Shown piece by piece: positions 22,130-38,401 of a DNA stretch of 64,000 nucleotides (the stretch's first letter is position 1; every line of letters begins with the position of its first letter). Below the pieces are notes generated by a model. The model was not told the DNA's origin. It saw only the letters and a program-made list of their open reading frames with translations, and did not search any database. Origin of the DNA: Aliivibrio wodanis. Lineage in GTDB: Bacteria; Pseudomonadota; Gammaproteobacteria; Enterobacterales; Vibrionaceae. Location: positions 1 to 64,000 of the forward strand of contig LN554846.1 in NCBI GenBank assembly GCA_000953695.1, read 5' to 3'. The translations under genes and the position numbers were made by a program.

Positions 22130-23071
22130 ATGGAATTAGAAGAAGTTTATCGTCGAGATTTGAATTTACTTATTGCACTCAGAGTTTTATTAGAAGAGAA
22201 CAGTGTTAGCCAAGCGGCCATAAGATTGAGTTTAAGCCAATCAGCAATGAGTCGTGTTTTAGGTCGATTAAGAGATTTGCTTGGTGACCCGTTATTTACC
22301 CGTCAAGGGCAACACCTAGTTCCTACCCAAAAAGCACTAGAGATTAATGCACAGATAAATCAACCTTTAGAATCTTTACGTCAGTTACTAACCCCTAGTG
22401 ACTTTACCCCAATGCATTGTGATCAGCATTTTTTAATTGCGACCACAGATTATGCGATGCAAACGATCCTGCCTTACGCTCTTCCTAAGATTTACGAACA
22501 AGCGCCGAACATATCATTGGAATTTACTTCTCTTAATCATGAGAACTTGTTTAAACAGCTGAGTACTGAAAAAGTGGATATGGCGATCTGCCGTCCGATT
22601 GGTTCCGTATTACCATTGAAACAAGAAGTATTAGGGCAAGTAGGGGTGCTATGTTTGCTTTCTAAAAACCACCCGCTTGCTGGAACTCGTTTAACTCTTG
22701 ATGATTACTTATCATTACCTCATGCAATGATAGCTATTAGTGATGGTGTAAAAGCATTATTGGACAATGCACTATTGGGACAAAGGGAGAGAAGACTTGT
22801 GCTGAGAGCTTATCATTTAGAAGCGGCCCTCGCGATTGTAGATAAAATGCCGTTAGTAATTACGGTTCCGGCTGATCTCGCTTATTTAGTGGCAGATCGT
22901 TATGAGCTAGTCATTAAACCTTTACCGTTTGAGTTCATTCCATTTGATTACTCTTTGATCTGGCATTCTCGTTGTGACTCTTCATCAGCACAAACATGGC
23001 TTAGACGCGTAGTAAAAGAAGAGTGTGGAAAGTTAATTGAAAAGCGCATTGAAGATATTGGCTTTGTTTAA
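22130..23071 (+). CDS. LysR-family transcriptional regulator
   Basis: A 313-residue LTTR. The winged helix-turn-helix occupies about residues 9-67 (RRDLNLLIALRVLLEENSVS, then LSLSQSAMSRVLGRLRDLLG and PLFTR). The rest is the two-lobed effector domain with FLIATTDYAMQTILPY and VDMAICRPIG. Neither neighbour is divergently transcribed from a short shared promoter, so a target cannot be named from context. Confidence 0.92.
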   Translation: MELEEVYRRDLNLLIALRVLLEENSVSQAAIRLSLSQSAMSRVLGRLRDLLGDPLFTRQGQHLVPTQKALEINAQINQPLESLRQLLTPSDFTPMHCDQHFLIATTDYAMQTILPYALPKIYEQAPNISLEFTSLNHENLFKQLSTEKVDMAICRPIGSVLPLKQEVLGQVGVLCLLSKNHPLAGTRLTLDDYLSLPHAMIAISDGVKALLDNALLGQRERRLVLRAYHLEAALAIVDKMPLVITVPADLAYLVADRYELVIKPLPFEFIPFDYSLIWHSRCDSSSAQTWLRRVVKEECGKLIEKRIEDIGFV

Positions 23072-23243
23072 GACGATTACTGCGTATCCCGATTGGTATT
23101 ATAGTGGGGCGGTATAGCAGCATTGATCCCGTATTTAAATGTAATTGATAATATTCATATTGAATAATGCTTCCCAGAGTTATGAACTTAATTCGATTTT
23201 GGGTTGGCTCTGTCCTAACGTAGTGATTTTGAGGGAGAGAGTG

Positions 23244-23678
23244 ATGGAACAGATATACCAGAAACCAACCAATTCATTTGTTATGGCTTCGTGGGGGGCT
23301 TTTATTATTGGTACTACAGCGTATTTATTCGGATTGTGGTACTCAAATATGGAGTTAAATGAAAAAGGGTATTATCTCTCTTTACTGCTATTAGGCTTAT
23401 TTGCTGCGATTTCTCTACAAAAAACTATAAGAGATAAGCAAGAAGGCATGAATATTACAGTCATGTACACCATGTGCTGTCGAGTTGCTCTAATTGCTGC
23501 GATAGCCTTACTTGCCGTTGGATTAAGAAATGCAGAACTACTGTTAAGTGAAAAGGGATTCTTTACAATGGCCTATACACTCTCTTTATTCTCCGTTGTG
23601 ACAGTGCAAAAAAATGTACGAGACATTGCAGCAAGCGGTGATGAAATAACAGAAATCCCCGAAGAGATCATAGAGTAA
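23244..23678 (+). CDS. yiaA: Inner membrane protein YiaA
   Basis: A 144-residue membrane protein with the YiaA/YiaB domain twice: YLFGLWYSNMELNEKGYYLS with LQKTIRDK, and VGLRNAELLLSEKGFFTMAY with VQKNVRD. Each unit holds two helices, so four helices in all. It matches E. coli YiaA closely in recalled sequence. The frame is open for 33 extra codons, but GGGAG lies before the ATG at 23244, and the extra residues do not fit the family. Function is unknown. Confidence 0.85.
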   Translation: MEQIYQKPTNSFVMASWGAFIIGTTAYLFGLWYSNMELNEKGYYLSLLLLGLFAAISLQKTIRDKQEGMNITVMYTMCCRVALIAAIALLAVGLRNAELLLSEKGFFTMAYTLSLFSVVTVQKNVRDIAASGDEITEIPEEIIE

Positions 23679-23735
23679 TACTAGAACTACTCAAGCTCTT
23701 ATCTAGGTATCACCTAATTTGAAATCGAAATAAAA

Positions 23736-23757
23736 AAGGCAGCGATTAGGCTGCCTT
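23736..23757 (-). terminator. Terminator after acuI
   Basis: Perfect eight-base stem AAGGCAGC / GCTGCCTT; on the minus strand it runs into six T residues. It also follows yiaA on the plus strand but has few T there. Confidence 0.8.
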
Positions 23758-23829
23758 GGTTTACTGATGTTTTCACATTAACGCTCAGCTAGGTAGGGCT
23801 CAGCGTTAAATTCTTTTTTAGTTGATAGA

Positions 23830-24810
23830 CTAAATTTTGATTACTACACGACCAGTGATCTGACCGTTAGTGATGTCTTCTGCTGCTTGAATTGCCTCAT
23901 CAAGAGAGACTTCTTTAGTTGCTTGAGCATAGAACGAGTCAGGTAGAAGAGTTGACAGTTGTTCCCATGCTTTGATGCGTTTTTCACGAGGACACATTAC
24001 AGAGTCAACACCTTGTAGGCGTACATTACGTAGAATGAATGGCATTACCGTTGTTGGTAAATCAAAGCCACCCGCAAGACCACATATTGCTACTGCACCG
24101 TTATAATCAATTTGTGCTAAGACTTTAGCCAGTACCTTGCTACCCACAGTATCAATTGCGCCAGCCCATAGTTGTTTTTCTAATGGTTTTGCAGGCTCTT
24201 CTAGTTCGCTACGCTCAACAATGCGTGATGCGCCTAATGATTTAAGCAGCTCACCATTTGAAGAAGCTCGACCCGTTACTGCTGCAACCTTGTAACCTAA
24301 TTGGTTAAGAAGAGTGATAGATACACTACCTACACCGCCACTTGCACCTGTTACTAAGATCTCACCATCTTCTGGTTTAATACCCGCATCAACAATCGCT
24401 TGTACACATAGCATTGCTGTAAAACCAGCCGTACCGATCGCCATTACTTTTTTAGCATCTAAACCTTTTGGCATTGGTACTAACCAATCACCATTTAGGC
24501 TCGCTTTTTCAGCCATGCCGCCCCAGTGACCTTCGCCTACACCCCAACCAGTTAGAACTACTTCATCGCCAGCTTGGTAACGAGCATCATCAGAGTGTGA
24601 TACCACACCTGCTAAATCAATACCTGGAACCATAGGGAAGTTACGAACAATACGTCCTTTACCAGTAATCGCTAAGCCATCTTTATAGTTTAGAGAAGAG
24701 TAGTTTACATCGATTTTTACGTTACCTTCAGGCAGTTGAGACTCGTCGATCTCAGTAACGGCAGCAATGGTATTTCTCTCTTCTTGATTCAGAACTAGTG
24801 CTTTAAACAT
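23830..24810 (-). CDS. acuI: Acrylyl-CoA reductase AcuI (YhdH)
   Basis: A 326-residue NADPH-dependent medium-chain dehydrogenase/reductase that reduces acrylyl-CoA to propionyl-CoA, detoxifying acrylate from DMSP and related routes. It starts MFKALVLNQEERNTIAAV, with VNYSSLNYKDGLAITGKG, PGIDLAGVV and the nucleotide-binding VTGASGGVGSVSITLLNQLG. The zinc-ligand cysteines of alcohol dehydrogenases are absent, as expected for this branch. In a marine bacterium a link to DMSP is plausible but inferred. Confidence 0.93.
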   Translation of the reverse strand: MFKALVLNQEERNTIAAVTEIDESQLPEGNVKIDVNYSSLNYKDGLAITGKGRIVRNFPMVPGIDLAGVVSHSDDARYQAGDEVVLTGWGVGEGHWGGMAEKASLNGDWLVPMPKGLDAKKVMAIGTAGFTAMLCVQAIVDAGIKPEDGEILVTGASGGVGSVSITLLNQLGYKVAAVTGRASSNGELLKSLGASRIVERSELEEPAKPLEKQLWAGAIDTVGSKVLAKVLAQIDYNGAVAICGLAGGFDLPTTVMPFILRNVRLQGVDSVMCPREKRIKAWEQLSTLLPDSFYAQATKEVSLDEAIQAAEDITNGQITGRVVIKI

Positions 24811-25418
24811 AACGAACTCCAGTAAGGATAAATAACGATTATCAAACAGTGCGTTTGACCAATGAGATAAGTGTAGGTGAGTTAGTCAAATAAAAAAAAT
24901 GATACTTAAACATGACTAATATGCGTTTTTTGCATAGATCCTTAACGAAATTATTTCACAATAAAAAGCAAATAAGATCTTTACTTTTTATTGGATCGTG
25001 CTATTTTGCTCCCTTGCTCTGATGTACAGAGTTATTAATACAAGCAATAAGTACAAGTAAAACCCTCAGAAAAATATCTTCGAAAAAGCTATTATCTCCG
25101 TGTTTCATTTCACTTTTCCAATTATTAATAATTGAACATTTCAGCAGATCGTTAGCAGCGAATAAGCCTAACTGGATCTATTTATAATGTAATATGACCG
25201 TGTGCTATCGAAGTTGTGAAAATGCGTTGGCTTTATACCTAATATCGTTATTGGGCTATCTACTTTTTTAAACCGTTATTTTAAAGATAAGTAGATTGAT
25301 GAGGTAAAGAACGTACAACTTCTCTATGTATAAATTACATAAGATAAATATCTCTTCTCAGGCTAAACAAGCGCATCGTATTGATGCATGTTTATACTAA
25401 AGTTAAGAAGGATATCTC
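24811..25418. other. Long intergenic region before a small ORF
   Basis: About 600 AT-rich bases upstream of both acuI (leftward) and the 24-codon ORF (rightward). It must hold the acuI promoter. I see an inverted repeat ATCTACTT / AAGTAGAT at 25258-25296, and no reading frame of useful length. No known riboswitch or RNA was recognised. Confidence 0.4.
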
Positions 25419-25493
25419 ATGTCTAAATCAACAGGCAGAAAGCGTTTTTGGTTCCACCAAGCGCGTGATACAAAAATCATCTCTAAAAAATAA
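25419..25493 (+). CDS. Possible 24-residue basic peptide
   Basis: A 24-codon frame beginning MSKSTGRKRFWFHQARDTKI and ending ISKK. GAAGGA lies eight bases before the ATG, close to ideal, and a strong intrinsic terminator follows 36 bases after the stop, so it looks like a complete cistron in otherwise gene-free DNA. The peptide is strongly basic (eight K/R residues) with aromatic WF in the middle. I do not recognise it. An sRNA with a chance ORF is the alternative. Confidence 0.5.
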   Translation: MSKSTGRKRFWFHQARDTKIISKK

Positions 25494-25529
25494 GATGATA
25501 AATACGATACCAAATTAGGTATCAACTCG

Positions 25530-25559
25530 AAAAAAGTCGCCCAAGAAGGCGACTTTTTT
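25530..25559. terminator. Bidirectional terminator, small ORF / fadA
   Basis: Stem GTCGCC / GGCGAC flanked by six A on one side and six T on the other, so it can work on both strands between convergent genes. Confidence 0.85.
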
Positions 25560-25586
25560 AGTTTTTACGGTTTAGAACGTGTATTT

Positions 25587-28941
<3,355 letters not shown>

Positions 28942-28992
28942 TTTCTATCTCCATGAAATAAGAACCAGATCCGAGTATTCGTTATTATAATA

Positions 28993-29009
28993 ATCTGGTT
29001 TGACCAGTT
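28993..29009. promoter_or_regulatory. FadR operator upstream of fadBA
   Basis: ATCTGGTTTGACCAGTT fits the FadR consensus and closely resembles the E. coli fadBA operator. FadR should repress fadBA here until long-chain acyl-CoA releases it. Confidence 0.8.
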
Positions 29010-29184
29010 AATAGTGGTGTTAAAATGCACAGATATCAAACTAAATTTAACATTTTGTTTACGTTTGTCTTGGTTGATCACAAATTTACTTTCTTCGATT
29101 AGCGAATAAATATCAGCATAGAAAGCGTAAATGTCGTTATAAGTGATACACTTTAAGGTTCCATTTCTAGTATCAGTGTAGTCT

Positions 29185-29799
29185 ATGAATGATCAGCCAT
29201 ATCAAGTACCAAAAGCGATGGCAGTATTTGAAGAAGAGATAAAAAAAAGTGTCTTTATTACCTATCTCGCTAGAACATCATCTATTGATGAAGCCAAAGC
29301 GTTTGTGGCAGAAATAAAAACGAAACATTCTGATGCTAGGCATAACTGTTGGGGTTTTGTGGCTGGAAGACCTGAAGATTCCATGAAATGGGGCTTTAGT
29401 GATGATGGCGAACCTTCAGGCACAGCAGGGAAACCTATCCTTGCTCAACTAAGTGGCAGTGGAATTGGTGAAATTACAGCGGTGGTGACTCGTTACTCTG
29501 GTGGGATCAAGCTTGGTACTGGTGGGCTAGTAAGAGCTTATGGCGGCGGTGTACAACAAGCATTAAAGCTAATTGAAACGGAAGAAAAACGGATTACCGA
29601 TACTGTGATTTTACATTGTGATTATAATTTAGTGAGTTTAGTCGAAACCTTGTTGCATCAATTTGAAGGACAACAAGTGGCTGCGGATTATAGTGATAGA
29701 GTGATCATGACTGTCGAGTTAGAAAAACGCGTTATTAGTGAATTTAAAACCGCGCTAATTAACAAAAGCGGTGCCAAAATTGAATTTCCAACCCAGTAA
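29185..29799 (+). CDS. yigZ: YigZ / IMPACT family protein
   Basis: A 204-residue protein of the UPF0029/IMPACT family. The N-terminal domain carries EEEIKKSVFITYLARTSSID, ARHNCWGFVAG, SDDGEPSGTAGKPIL and TRYSGGIKLGTGGLVRAYGG, all family landmarks; the C-terminal domain resembles an EF-G domain V fold. The biochemical role is not settled. Order yigZ-trkH-hemG divergent from fadBA is as in E. coli, but pepQ is missing. Confidence 0.93.
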   Translation: MNDQPYQVPKAMAVFEEEIKKSVFITYLARTSSIDEAKAFVAEIKTKHSDARHNCWGFVAGRPEDSMKWGFSDDGEPSGTAGKPILAQLSGSGIGEITAVVTRYSGGIKLGTGGLVRAYGGGVQQALKLIETEEKRITDTVILHCDYNLVSLVETLLHQFEGQQVAADYSDRVIMTVELEKRVISEFKTALINKSGAKIEFPTQ

Positions 29800-29852
29800 T
29801 TCAATTCATATAAACCATTAGGATGTGAGTGACGCGAAGCGTTCAATAAATC

Positions 29853-31310
29853 ATGCAGTTTCGTTCAATTATTCGAATCGTGGGTATTTTACTCGCGGTT
29901 TTTAGTTTTTTTATGCTGGCTCCAGCTCTTGTTGCGTTTATTTATCGTGATGGTGCAGGTGTTCCGTTTGTTATTACCTTTTTCTTATTATTGGCTGGAG
30001 GCGGTGCGCTTTGGTTTCCAAACCGACAGCATAAACGCGAATTAAAATCTCGCGATGGCTTTCTCATCGTTGTACTTTTTTGGATGGTAATCGGCAGTGC
30101 GGGTGCGTTGCCATTTTTGCTTTCTGGCTCTCCTGATATTTCGATAACCAATGCCTTTTTTGAATCATTTTCTGGGTTAACGACAACAGGGGCGACCGTT
30201 CTTACGGGGTTAGACCATTTGCCAAAAGCGATTCTATTTTATCGTCAACTTCTTCAATGGTTTGGTGGTATGGGTATCATCGTTTTGGCTGTTGCGATTC
30301 TTCCTGTGTTGGGTATCGGTGGTATGCAGTTATATCGTGCCGAAATTCCAGGCCCTGTGAAAGATTCTAAAATGACCCCTCGAATTGCAGAAACTGCAAA
30401 AGTACTTTGGTATATCTACCTAACCTTAACGATTGCTTGTACTTTAGCGTTTTGGGCTGCAGGCATGGATTGGTTTGATGCGATTTCTCACAGTTTCTCA
30501 ACCATTGCTATTGGTGGATTTTCTACTCATGATGCGAGTATGGGGTATTTCAATAGCCCAGTGATTAATGGAATTACAGTGGTATTTTTGCTTATCTCTG
30601 CTTGTAACTTCTCATTGCATTTTGCCGCATTTGCTTCTGGTGGCATACATCCTAAATATTATTGGAAAGACCCAGAATTTAGAGCGTTCATCTTTATTCA
30701 GGTATTATTGTTTCTTATCACTTTTTTATTGTTACTCAAACACAGTACTTATGATTCGATAGGGACAGCGGTTGATCAGGCTCTATTTCAGACCGTATCA
30801 ATTTCAACAACCGCAGGTTTCACAACAACCAGCTTTTCTGAGTGGCCACTGTTTTTACCTGTATTACTGTTATTTTCATCTTTCATTGGTGGTTGTGCAG
30901 GCTCAACAGGCGGCGGCATGAAGGTGATTCGTATTTTACTGTTATCACTGCAAGGGATGCGTGAATTAAAACGTCTTATTCATCCAAGAGCTATTTTTAC
31001 CATTAAAGTTGGTAGTAAAGCGTTACCTCAACGAGTGGTTGATGCGGTATGGGGGTTCTTTTCTGCTTATGCTTTGGTGTTTGTTATCTGTATGCTGGCA
31101 TTAATTGCAACAGGTCTTGATGAGTTAACCGCTTTCTCTGCGGTTGCGGCGACATTAAATAACTTAGGCCCAGGTTTGGGTGAGGTTGCGGTGCATTTTG
31201 GTGAAGTAAATGATTCTGCAAAATGGATTTTAATTATCTCAATGCTATTTGGTCGTTTGGAAGTATTTACCTTACTTATTTTGTTCACGCCGACGTTTTG
31301 GCGTAGTTAG
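29853..31310 (+). CDS. trkH: Potassium uptake protein TrkH
   Basis: A 485-residue inner-membrane potassium channel subunit of the Trk system, gated by TrkA. The four pore-loop repeats are visible: SGLTTTGATVLTG, FSTIAIGGFSTHD, VSISTTAGFTTTSF and AATLNNLGPGLGEV, each with the selectivity glycine. GGCAGSTGGGMKVIR and RLIHPRAIFTIKV are family markers. Length is normal. It lies 53 bases after yigZ and 32 before hemG. Confidence 0.97.
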   Translation: MQFRSIIRIVGILLAVFSFFMLAPALVAFIYRDGAGVPFVITFFLLLAGGGALWFPNRQHKRELKSRDGFLIVVLFWMVIGSAGALPFLLSGSPDISITNAFFESFSGLTTTGATVLTGLDHLPKAILFYRQLLQWFGGMGIIVLAVAILPVLGIGGMQLYRAEIPGPVKDSKMTPRIAETAKVLWYIYLTLTIACTLAFWAAGMDWFDAISHSFSTIAIGGFSTHDASMGYFNSPVINGITVVFLLISACNFSLHFAAFASGGIHPKYYWKDPEFRAFIFIQVLLFLITFLLLLKHSTYDSIGTAVDQALFQTVSISTTAGFTTTSFSEWPLFLPVLLLFSSFIGGCAGSTGGGMKVIRILLLSLQGMRELKRLIHPRAIFTIKVGSKALPQRVVDAVWGFFSAYALVFVICMLALIATGLDELTAFSAVAATLNNLGPGLGEVAVHFGEVNDSAKWILIISMLFGRLEVFTLLILFTPTFWRS

Positions 31311-31342
31311 TTTTTAGTATTAAAAAGTTTTAAGAGGTTACT

Positions 31343-31867
31343 GTGGAAAGAGTATTGCTTCTTCACTCAAGCCGTGAAGGTCAAACCATTAAGATATTGG
31401 ATTACATTGCGACTAAGTTAGAAAGTGGTGTCCAATGTGAATTAGTAGATTTACATCAGCCGTTAACGGTTTCATTTTCAGATTATGATCGTGTAGTGAT
31501 CGGTGCTTCTATCCGTTACGGTCACTTGAATAAGAAGTTGTATCAGTTTATCACTCAGCATCAAGTGGCTTTGGAACAAGCTCAAGCTGCATTTTTTATT
31601 GTGAATCTGACTGCTCGTAAAGAGGGTAAAGATACCCCAGAAACCAGTGTATATTTTAAGAAGTTCTTATTGAAGTCTTCTTGGGTTCCCGCTTTGCAAG
31701 ATACGTTTGCTGGTGCGTTATTTTATCCTCGTTATAATTTCTTTGATCGCTTTATGATTCAACTCATCATGAGAATGACGGGTGGGGAGACGGATCCAAC
31801 CAAAGAAGTTGAATATACAAACTGGTTGCGTGTCGATCAATTTGTTGAAAAGATTAAAAAAGGTTAA
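31343..31867 (+). CDS. hemG: Menaquinone-dependent protoporphyrinogen IX dehydrogenase
   Basis: A 174-residue flavodoxin-like enzyme that oxidises protoporphyrinogen IX to protoporphyrin IX in heme synthesis. The FMN loop is LLHSSREGQT near residue 6, followed by RVVIGASIRYGHLNKKLYQF and the C-terminal NFFDRFMIQLIMRMTGGETD. It begins with GTG; AAGAGG is five bases upstream. The length equals the short-chain HemG class. Confidence 0.95.
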   Translation: MERVLLLHSSREGQTIKILDYIATKLESGVQCELVDLHQPLTVSFSDYDRVVIGASIRYGHLNKKLYQFITQHQVALEQAQAAFFIVNLTARKEGKDTPETSVYFKKFLLKSSWVPALQDTFAGALFYPRYNFFDRFMIQLIMRMTGGETDPTKEVEYTNWLRVDQFVEKIKKG

Positions 31868-31985
31868 TTTTCACTCGTTTTGAAAAGAATTGTGCGATAG
31901 AGATAGAAATTTTAGTTTAGATGCTGTTTTTTAGCATGTTAGCTATGGATTTTCTTGTGAAAGTCATTACAATAGCACGCACAAC

Positions 31986-32060
31986 AGGGGTGTAGCTCCA
32001 ACTGGCAGAGCAGCGGATTCCAAATCCGCGTGTTGGGAGTTCGAATCTCTCCACCCCTGC

Positions 32061-32062
<2 letters not shown>
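31986..32062 (+). tRNA. tRNA-Trp (anticodon CCA)
   Basis: A complete 77-base tRNA gene with encoded CCA end. Acceptor arms AGGGGTG / CACCCCT pair, the anticodon stem GCGGATT-CCA-AATCCGC has anticodon CCA, and the T arm is GGGAGTTCGAATCTCTCC. It is near-identical in layout to E. coli tRNA-Trp. A TACAAT at 31968 may be its -10 box. It is followed at once by a terminator that is the first unit of a tandem repeat. Confidence 0.97.
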
Positions 32063-33985
<1,923 letters not shown>

Positions 33986-34068
33986 TTATTTAATGTGATC
34001 TATGTCTTGTTTTTTGGGGCGTAGGTAGTAGAATTCGTAGCTTAATTAATCTTCTAGGGTTTTATAAA

Positions 34069-34262
34069 ATGGGTTACGATTTAGGTTCTGTTTATCTTGG
34101 TGAAATCGCGGCAAAAAAAATGCTGAATGAAGTAATGTTCGGTTCGCAACAACCAAGAAATAAAAAACAGACGTAACAAAAAAACTTTGGAAAGGATTCG
34201 AAAGCGTTAATACTAAAATGGCAAACATGGTGAGTGGCTATACTCCGGTATTAACTTGGTAA
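34069..34262 (+). pseudogene. Small ORF split by a -1 frameshift
   Basis: Frame 0 reads MGYDLGSVYLGEIAAKKMLN through GSQQPRNKKQT and stops at 34176. The -1 frame continues, from the six-A run at 34162-34167, as TDVTKKLWKGFESVNTKMAN and ends SGYTPVLTW at 34262. Joined, they give a coherent 64-residue protein directly followed by a terminator. It is either a recent one-base mutation or a -1 slippage at the A run. I do not recognise the family. The ribosome binding site is weak (AGGG, about 11 bases away). Confidence 0.5.
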
Positions 34263-34281
34263 ATGATTTACTGAATAATAC

Positions 34282-34309
34282 AAAAGGTGCTTAAATTTAG
34301 CGCCTTTTT
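34282..34309 (+). terminator. Terminator after split small ORF
   Basis: Stem AAAAGGTGC / GCGCCTTTT with one wobble pair and a nine-base loop, followed by TTTTTG. Confidence 0.75.
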
Positions 34310-34372
34310 GTTTGCCATCATTAAAGGATAGGAGTAGCATTTAACTTGTTATTTGGCTGTGATACCAAATAC

Positions 34373-34430
34373 GGGTGATGGATTTCCACCTTTAACCGCT
34401 CTAATTTTAGAGATAATGATTCCTACTGTA
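34373..34430 (+). promoter_or_regulatory. Fluoride riboswitch (crcB motif)
   Basis: The conserved fluoride aptamer blocks occur in order: GGTGATGG (34374-34381), TTTCCACC closing P1 with GGTG, TTTAACCGCT (34391-34400), a CTCTA / TAGAG hairpin, then ATAATGAT and TCCTAC (34415-34426). This closely follows the Pseudomonas syringae crcB-motif RNA. It lies about 125 bases before a gene with fluoride-type CLC signatures, which makes the call strong. The expression platform is not obvious. Confidence 0.9.
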
Positions 34431-34556
34431 GCGTACCCGATCGGATGACTCTGATCATTATGGGCTAGATCCGTCTATAGTAGAGCCGTTTGTTATTTCT
34501 CTTCTCTCCTAAGATAGTCTATCCTTTTGATTCATCACTATTAAAAGATAGAACTC

Positions 34557-35936
34557 ATGGCACATCCTCTTAATCGTAATTTTCAAAATCTATTTCAAGT
34601 GATTCGTTGGTCATTACTTGTCATTCCTGTCGCTTTGCTAGTCGGCTCATTTAATGCCTTTTTTTTATGGCTGTTAAGTGAAGCAACTCAAGCTCGTGTT
34701 GCCAATCCTTGGCTAATTTATCTTCTGCCGTTGGCAGGTTTAGTGATCGTATACAGTTACCGCAACTGGGGGAAAAACTCAGCAGGTGGTAATAACTTGA
34801 TCATGGATGAAATAAATGAAGCGGGAGAGGGTGTTCCTGTTCGAATGGGTCCCTTGGTATTAATTACGACGGTTATTACGCATCTATTTGGTGGCTCGGC
34901 AGGTCGAGAAGGTACGGCGGTTCAGATTGGGGGGGCAACGACAGATTTGTTGTCTAGAGTGTTTAAGTTATCTGAAGATGATCGAAGAATGATGCTGACG
35001 GCTGGTGTTGCAGCGGGTTTTGCGTCTATCTTTGGCACCCCATTTACTGGCGCTATCTTTGCGCTTGAAGTGTTATTTATTGGTCGTATTAAATTCAATG
35101 CCATCATTCCTGCTTTGTTGGCGGCAATTTTAGCAAATGTCGTGGCCTCTGCATGGGGGGCTCATCATACTCATTACTTAATTAGTTTTGATCAAGTCAG
35201 TACTTTATTTGGTCATGCGGTTGATATCGATCTGGTATTAATGGCGAAGGTGATTGTTGCTGCGATTGCGTTTGGCTTGGCTGGTTACTTGTTTGGTGAA
35301 TTAACTCACGGCTTTAAAGATTTATTCAATGCCACGCTTAAAAATCCATATTTAATCGTAGTGGTTGGTGGCTTAATGGTTATTGTAATTACTCAACTTA
35401 TTGGTAATTACGATTACATTGGTATCGGCGTATATCCAAGCCGTGATGGCGGTGTGAGTATAACCTCGGCGTTTACTGCGGGTGGTGCTGAGTGGTATAG
35501 CTGGATTCTAAAACTGTTATTAACAGCAATTACGTTGGCGGCTGGCTATAAAGGCGGTGAAGTAACCCCGTTATTTTTTGTTGGGGCAACCTTAGGTAAT
35601 TTCTTAGCGTGGGTGATGGGTGCTCCCGTTGATCTGTTTGCTGCGTTAGGGTTCTTAGCGGTATTTGCAGCTGCTACTAATACACCTTTAGCTTGCACTA
35701 TTATGGGGGTTGAGTTGTTTGGTGCTGATTACTTACCTTACTTTGCATTAGCGTGTTATACCGCGTATTACTTTAGTGGTCATACTGGTATCTATTCTTC
35801 TCAGCGTGTTGCTGTATCTAAGACATTAGAGCATGGTCGCGATCATGATGGTTCTAATAAAATTGGATCATACCGTGATTATAATTCTTCATGGTTAAAA
35901 CACTTAGCAAAAAAGCTAACGAAGAAAGAGAAATAG
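34557..35936 (+). CDS. CLC-F type fluoride/proton antiporter
   Basis: A 459-residue CLC-family inner-membrane protein with about ten or more helices. The chloride selectivity motif GSGIP is replaced by GGNNLI (near residue 78), and GREGP by [11 protein letters not shown] with the gating glutamate kept. The third motif reads [18 protein letters not shown]. These changes are the hallmarks of fluoride-exporting CLC-F proteins, and a fluoride riboswitch precedes the gene. It is likely to confer fluoride resistance rather than carry chloride; older annotation would call it a chloride channel. Confidence 0.88.
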   Translation: MAHPLNRNFQNLFQVIRWSLLVIPVALLVGSFNAFFLWLLSEATQARVANPWLIYLLPLAGLVIVYSYRNWGKNSAGGNNLIMDEINEAGEGVPVRMGPLVLITTVITHLFGGSAGREGTAVQIGGATTDLLSRVFKLSEDDRRMMLTAGVAAGFASIFGTPFTGAIFALEVLFIGRIKFNAIIPALLAAILANVVASAWGAHHTHYLISFDQVSTLFGHAVDIDLVLMAKVIVAAIAFGLAGYLFGELTHGFKDLFNATLKNPYLIVVVGGLMVIVITQLIGNYDYIGIGVYPSRDGGVSITSAFTAGGAEWYSWILKLLLTAITLAAGYKGGEVTPLFFVGATLGNFLAWVMGAPVDLFAALGFLAVFAAATNTPLACTIMGVELFGADYLPYFALACYTAYYFSGHTGIYSSQRVAVSKTLEHGRDHDGSNKIGSYRDYNSSWLKHLAKKLTKKEK

Positions 35937-36064
35937 TTTCACATGGAACGTATTCTATAGATTAGAACCTAATGTGCTTCTCGACAAAAAGAACATTTCA
36001 TTTCTTCCATACTTTCTTTATACTCCGAACACGTTCAGATTTTGATTCTAAGATCTGAAAGAAA

Positions 36065-36159
36065 CTTGTCGGAGTGCTTAGTACTTTTATAGTACGAGCT
36101 GAGACCGCATTGCGGGATCCGTAGAACCTGATCAGGCTAATACCTGCGAAGGGAACAAG
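36065..36159 (+). promoter_or_regulatory. TPP riboswitch upstream of thiC
   Basis: A complete THI element: P1 arms CTTGT / ACAAG, GGAGTGC, the conserved GCTGAGA at about 36108, GAACCTGATCAGGCTAATAC and GCGAAGGGAACAAG. It is about 200 bases upstream of thiC, leaving room for an expression platform. Thiamine pyrophosphate should repress the thi operon. Confidence 0.97.
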
Positions 36160-36298
36160 AGATAATTTTTATCTTAGTTTGTTAGTCACTAACCGAATTA
36201 TTTAATGATAAATTGTAGCTAAATTTTAGCGTTAATTTATTTGTTTAATTCATAGCATATAGATGCGCAGGTTTACCCTCTGTTGTATCTCAAACTAA

Positions 36299-38296
<1,998 letters not shown>

Positions 38297-38350
38297 CTCA
38301 TCATCTTTCTTTGAAATCAATATTGAAGTTGTATCAATAATAGTCAGTGG

Positions 38351-38366
38351 TGTTTCACGTGAAACA
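38351..38366. promoter_or_regulatory. Perfect parS site between thiC and thiE
   Basis: TGTTTCACGTGAAACA, a full palindromic match to the chromosomal ParB binding site, in the 99-base gap between thiC and thiE. Confidence 0.93.
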
Positions 38367-38401
38367 TCACTTGTTTATCGACGAAATGAGGAGAGATGAG
38401 T

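Noticed and set aside
34046-34228. 60-codon frame on the minus strand
   Set aside because: Antisense to the split small ORF, which has better coding character and a matching terminator.
35938-35953. Sixth parS-like site, AGTTTCACATGGAACG
   Set aside because: Four mismatches to the consensus including one in the CACGTG core; probably chance.
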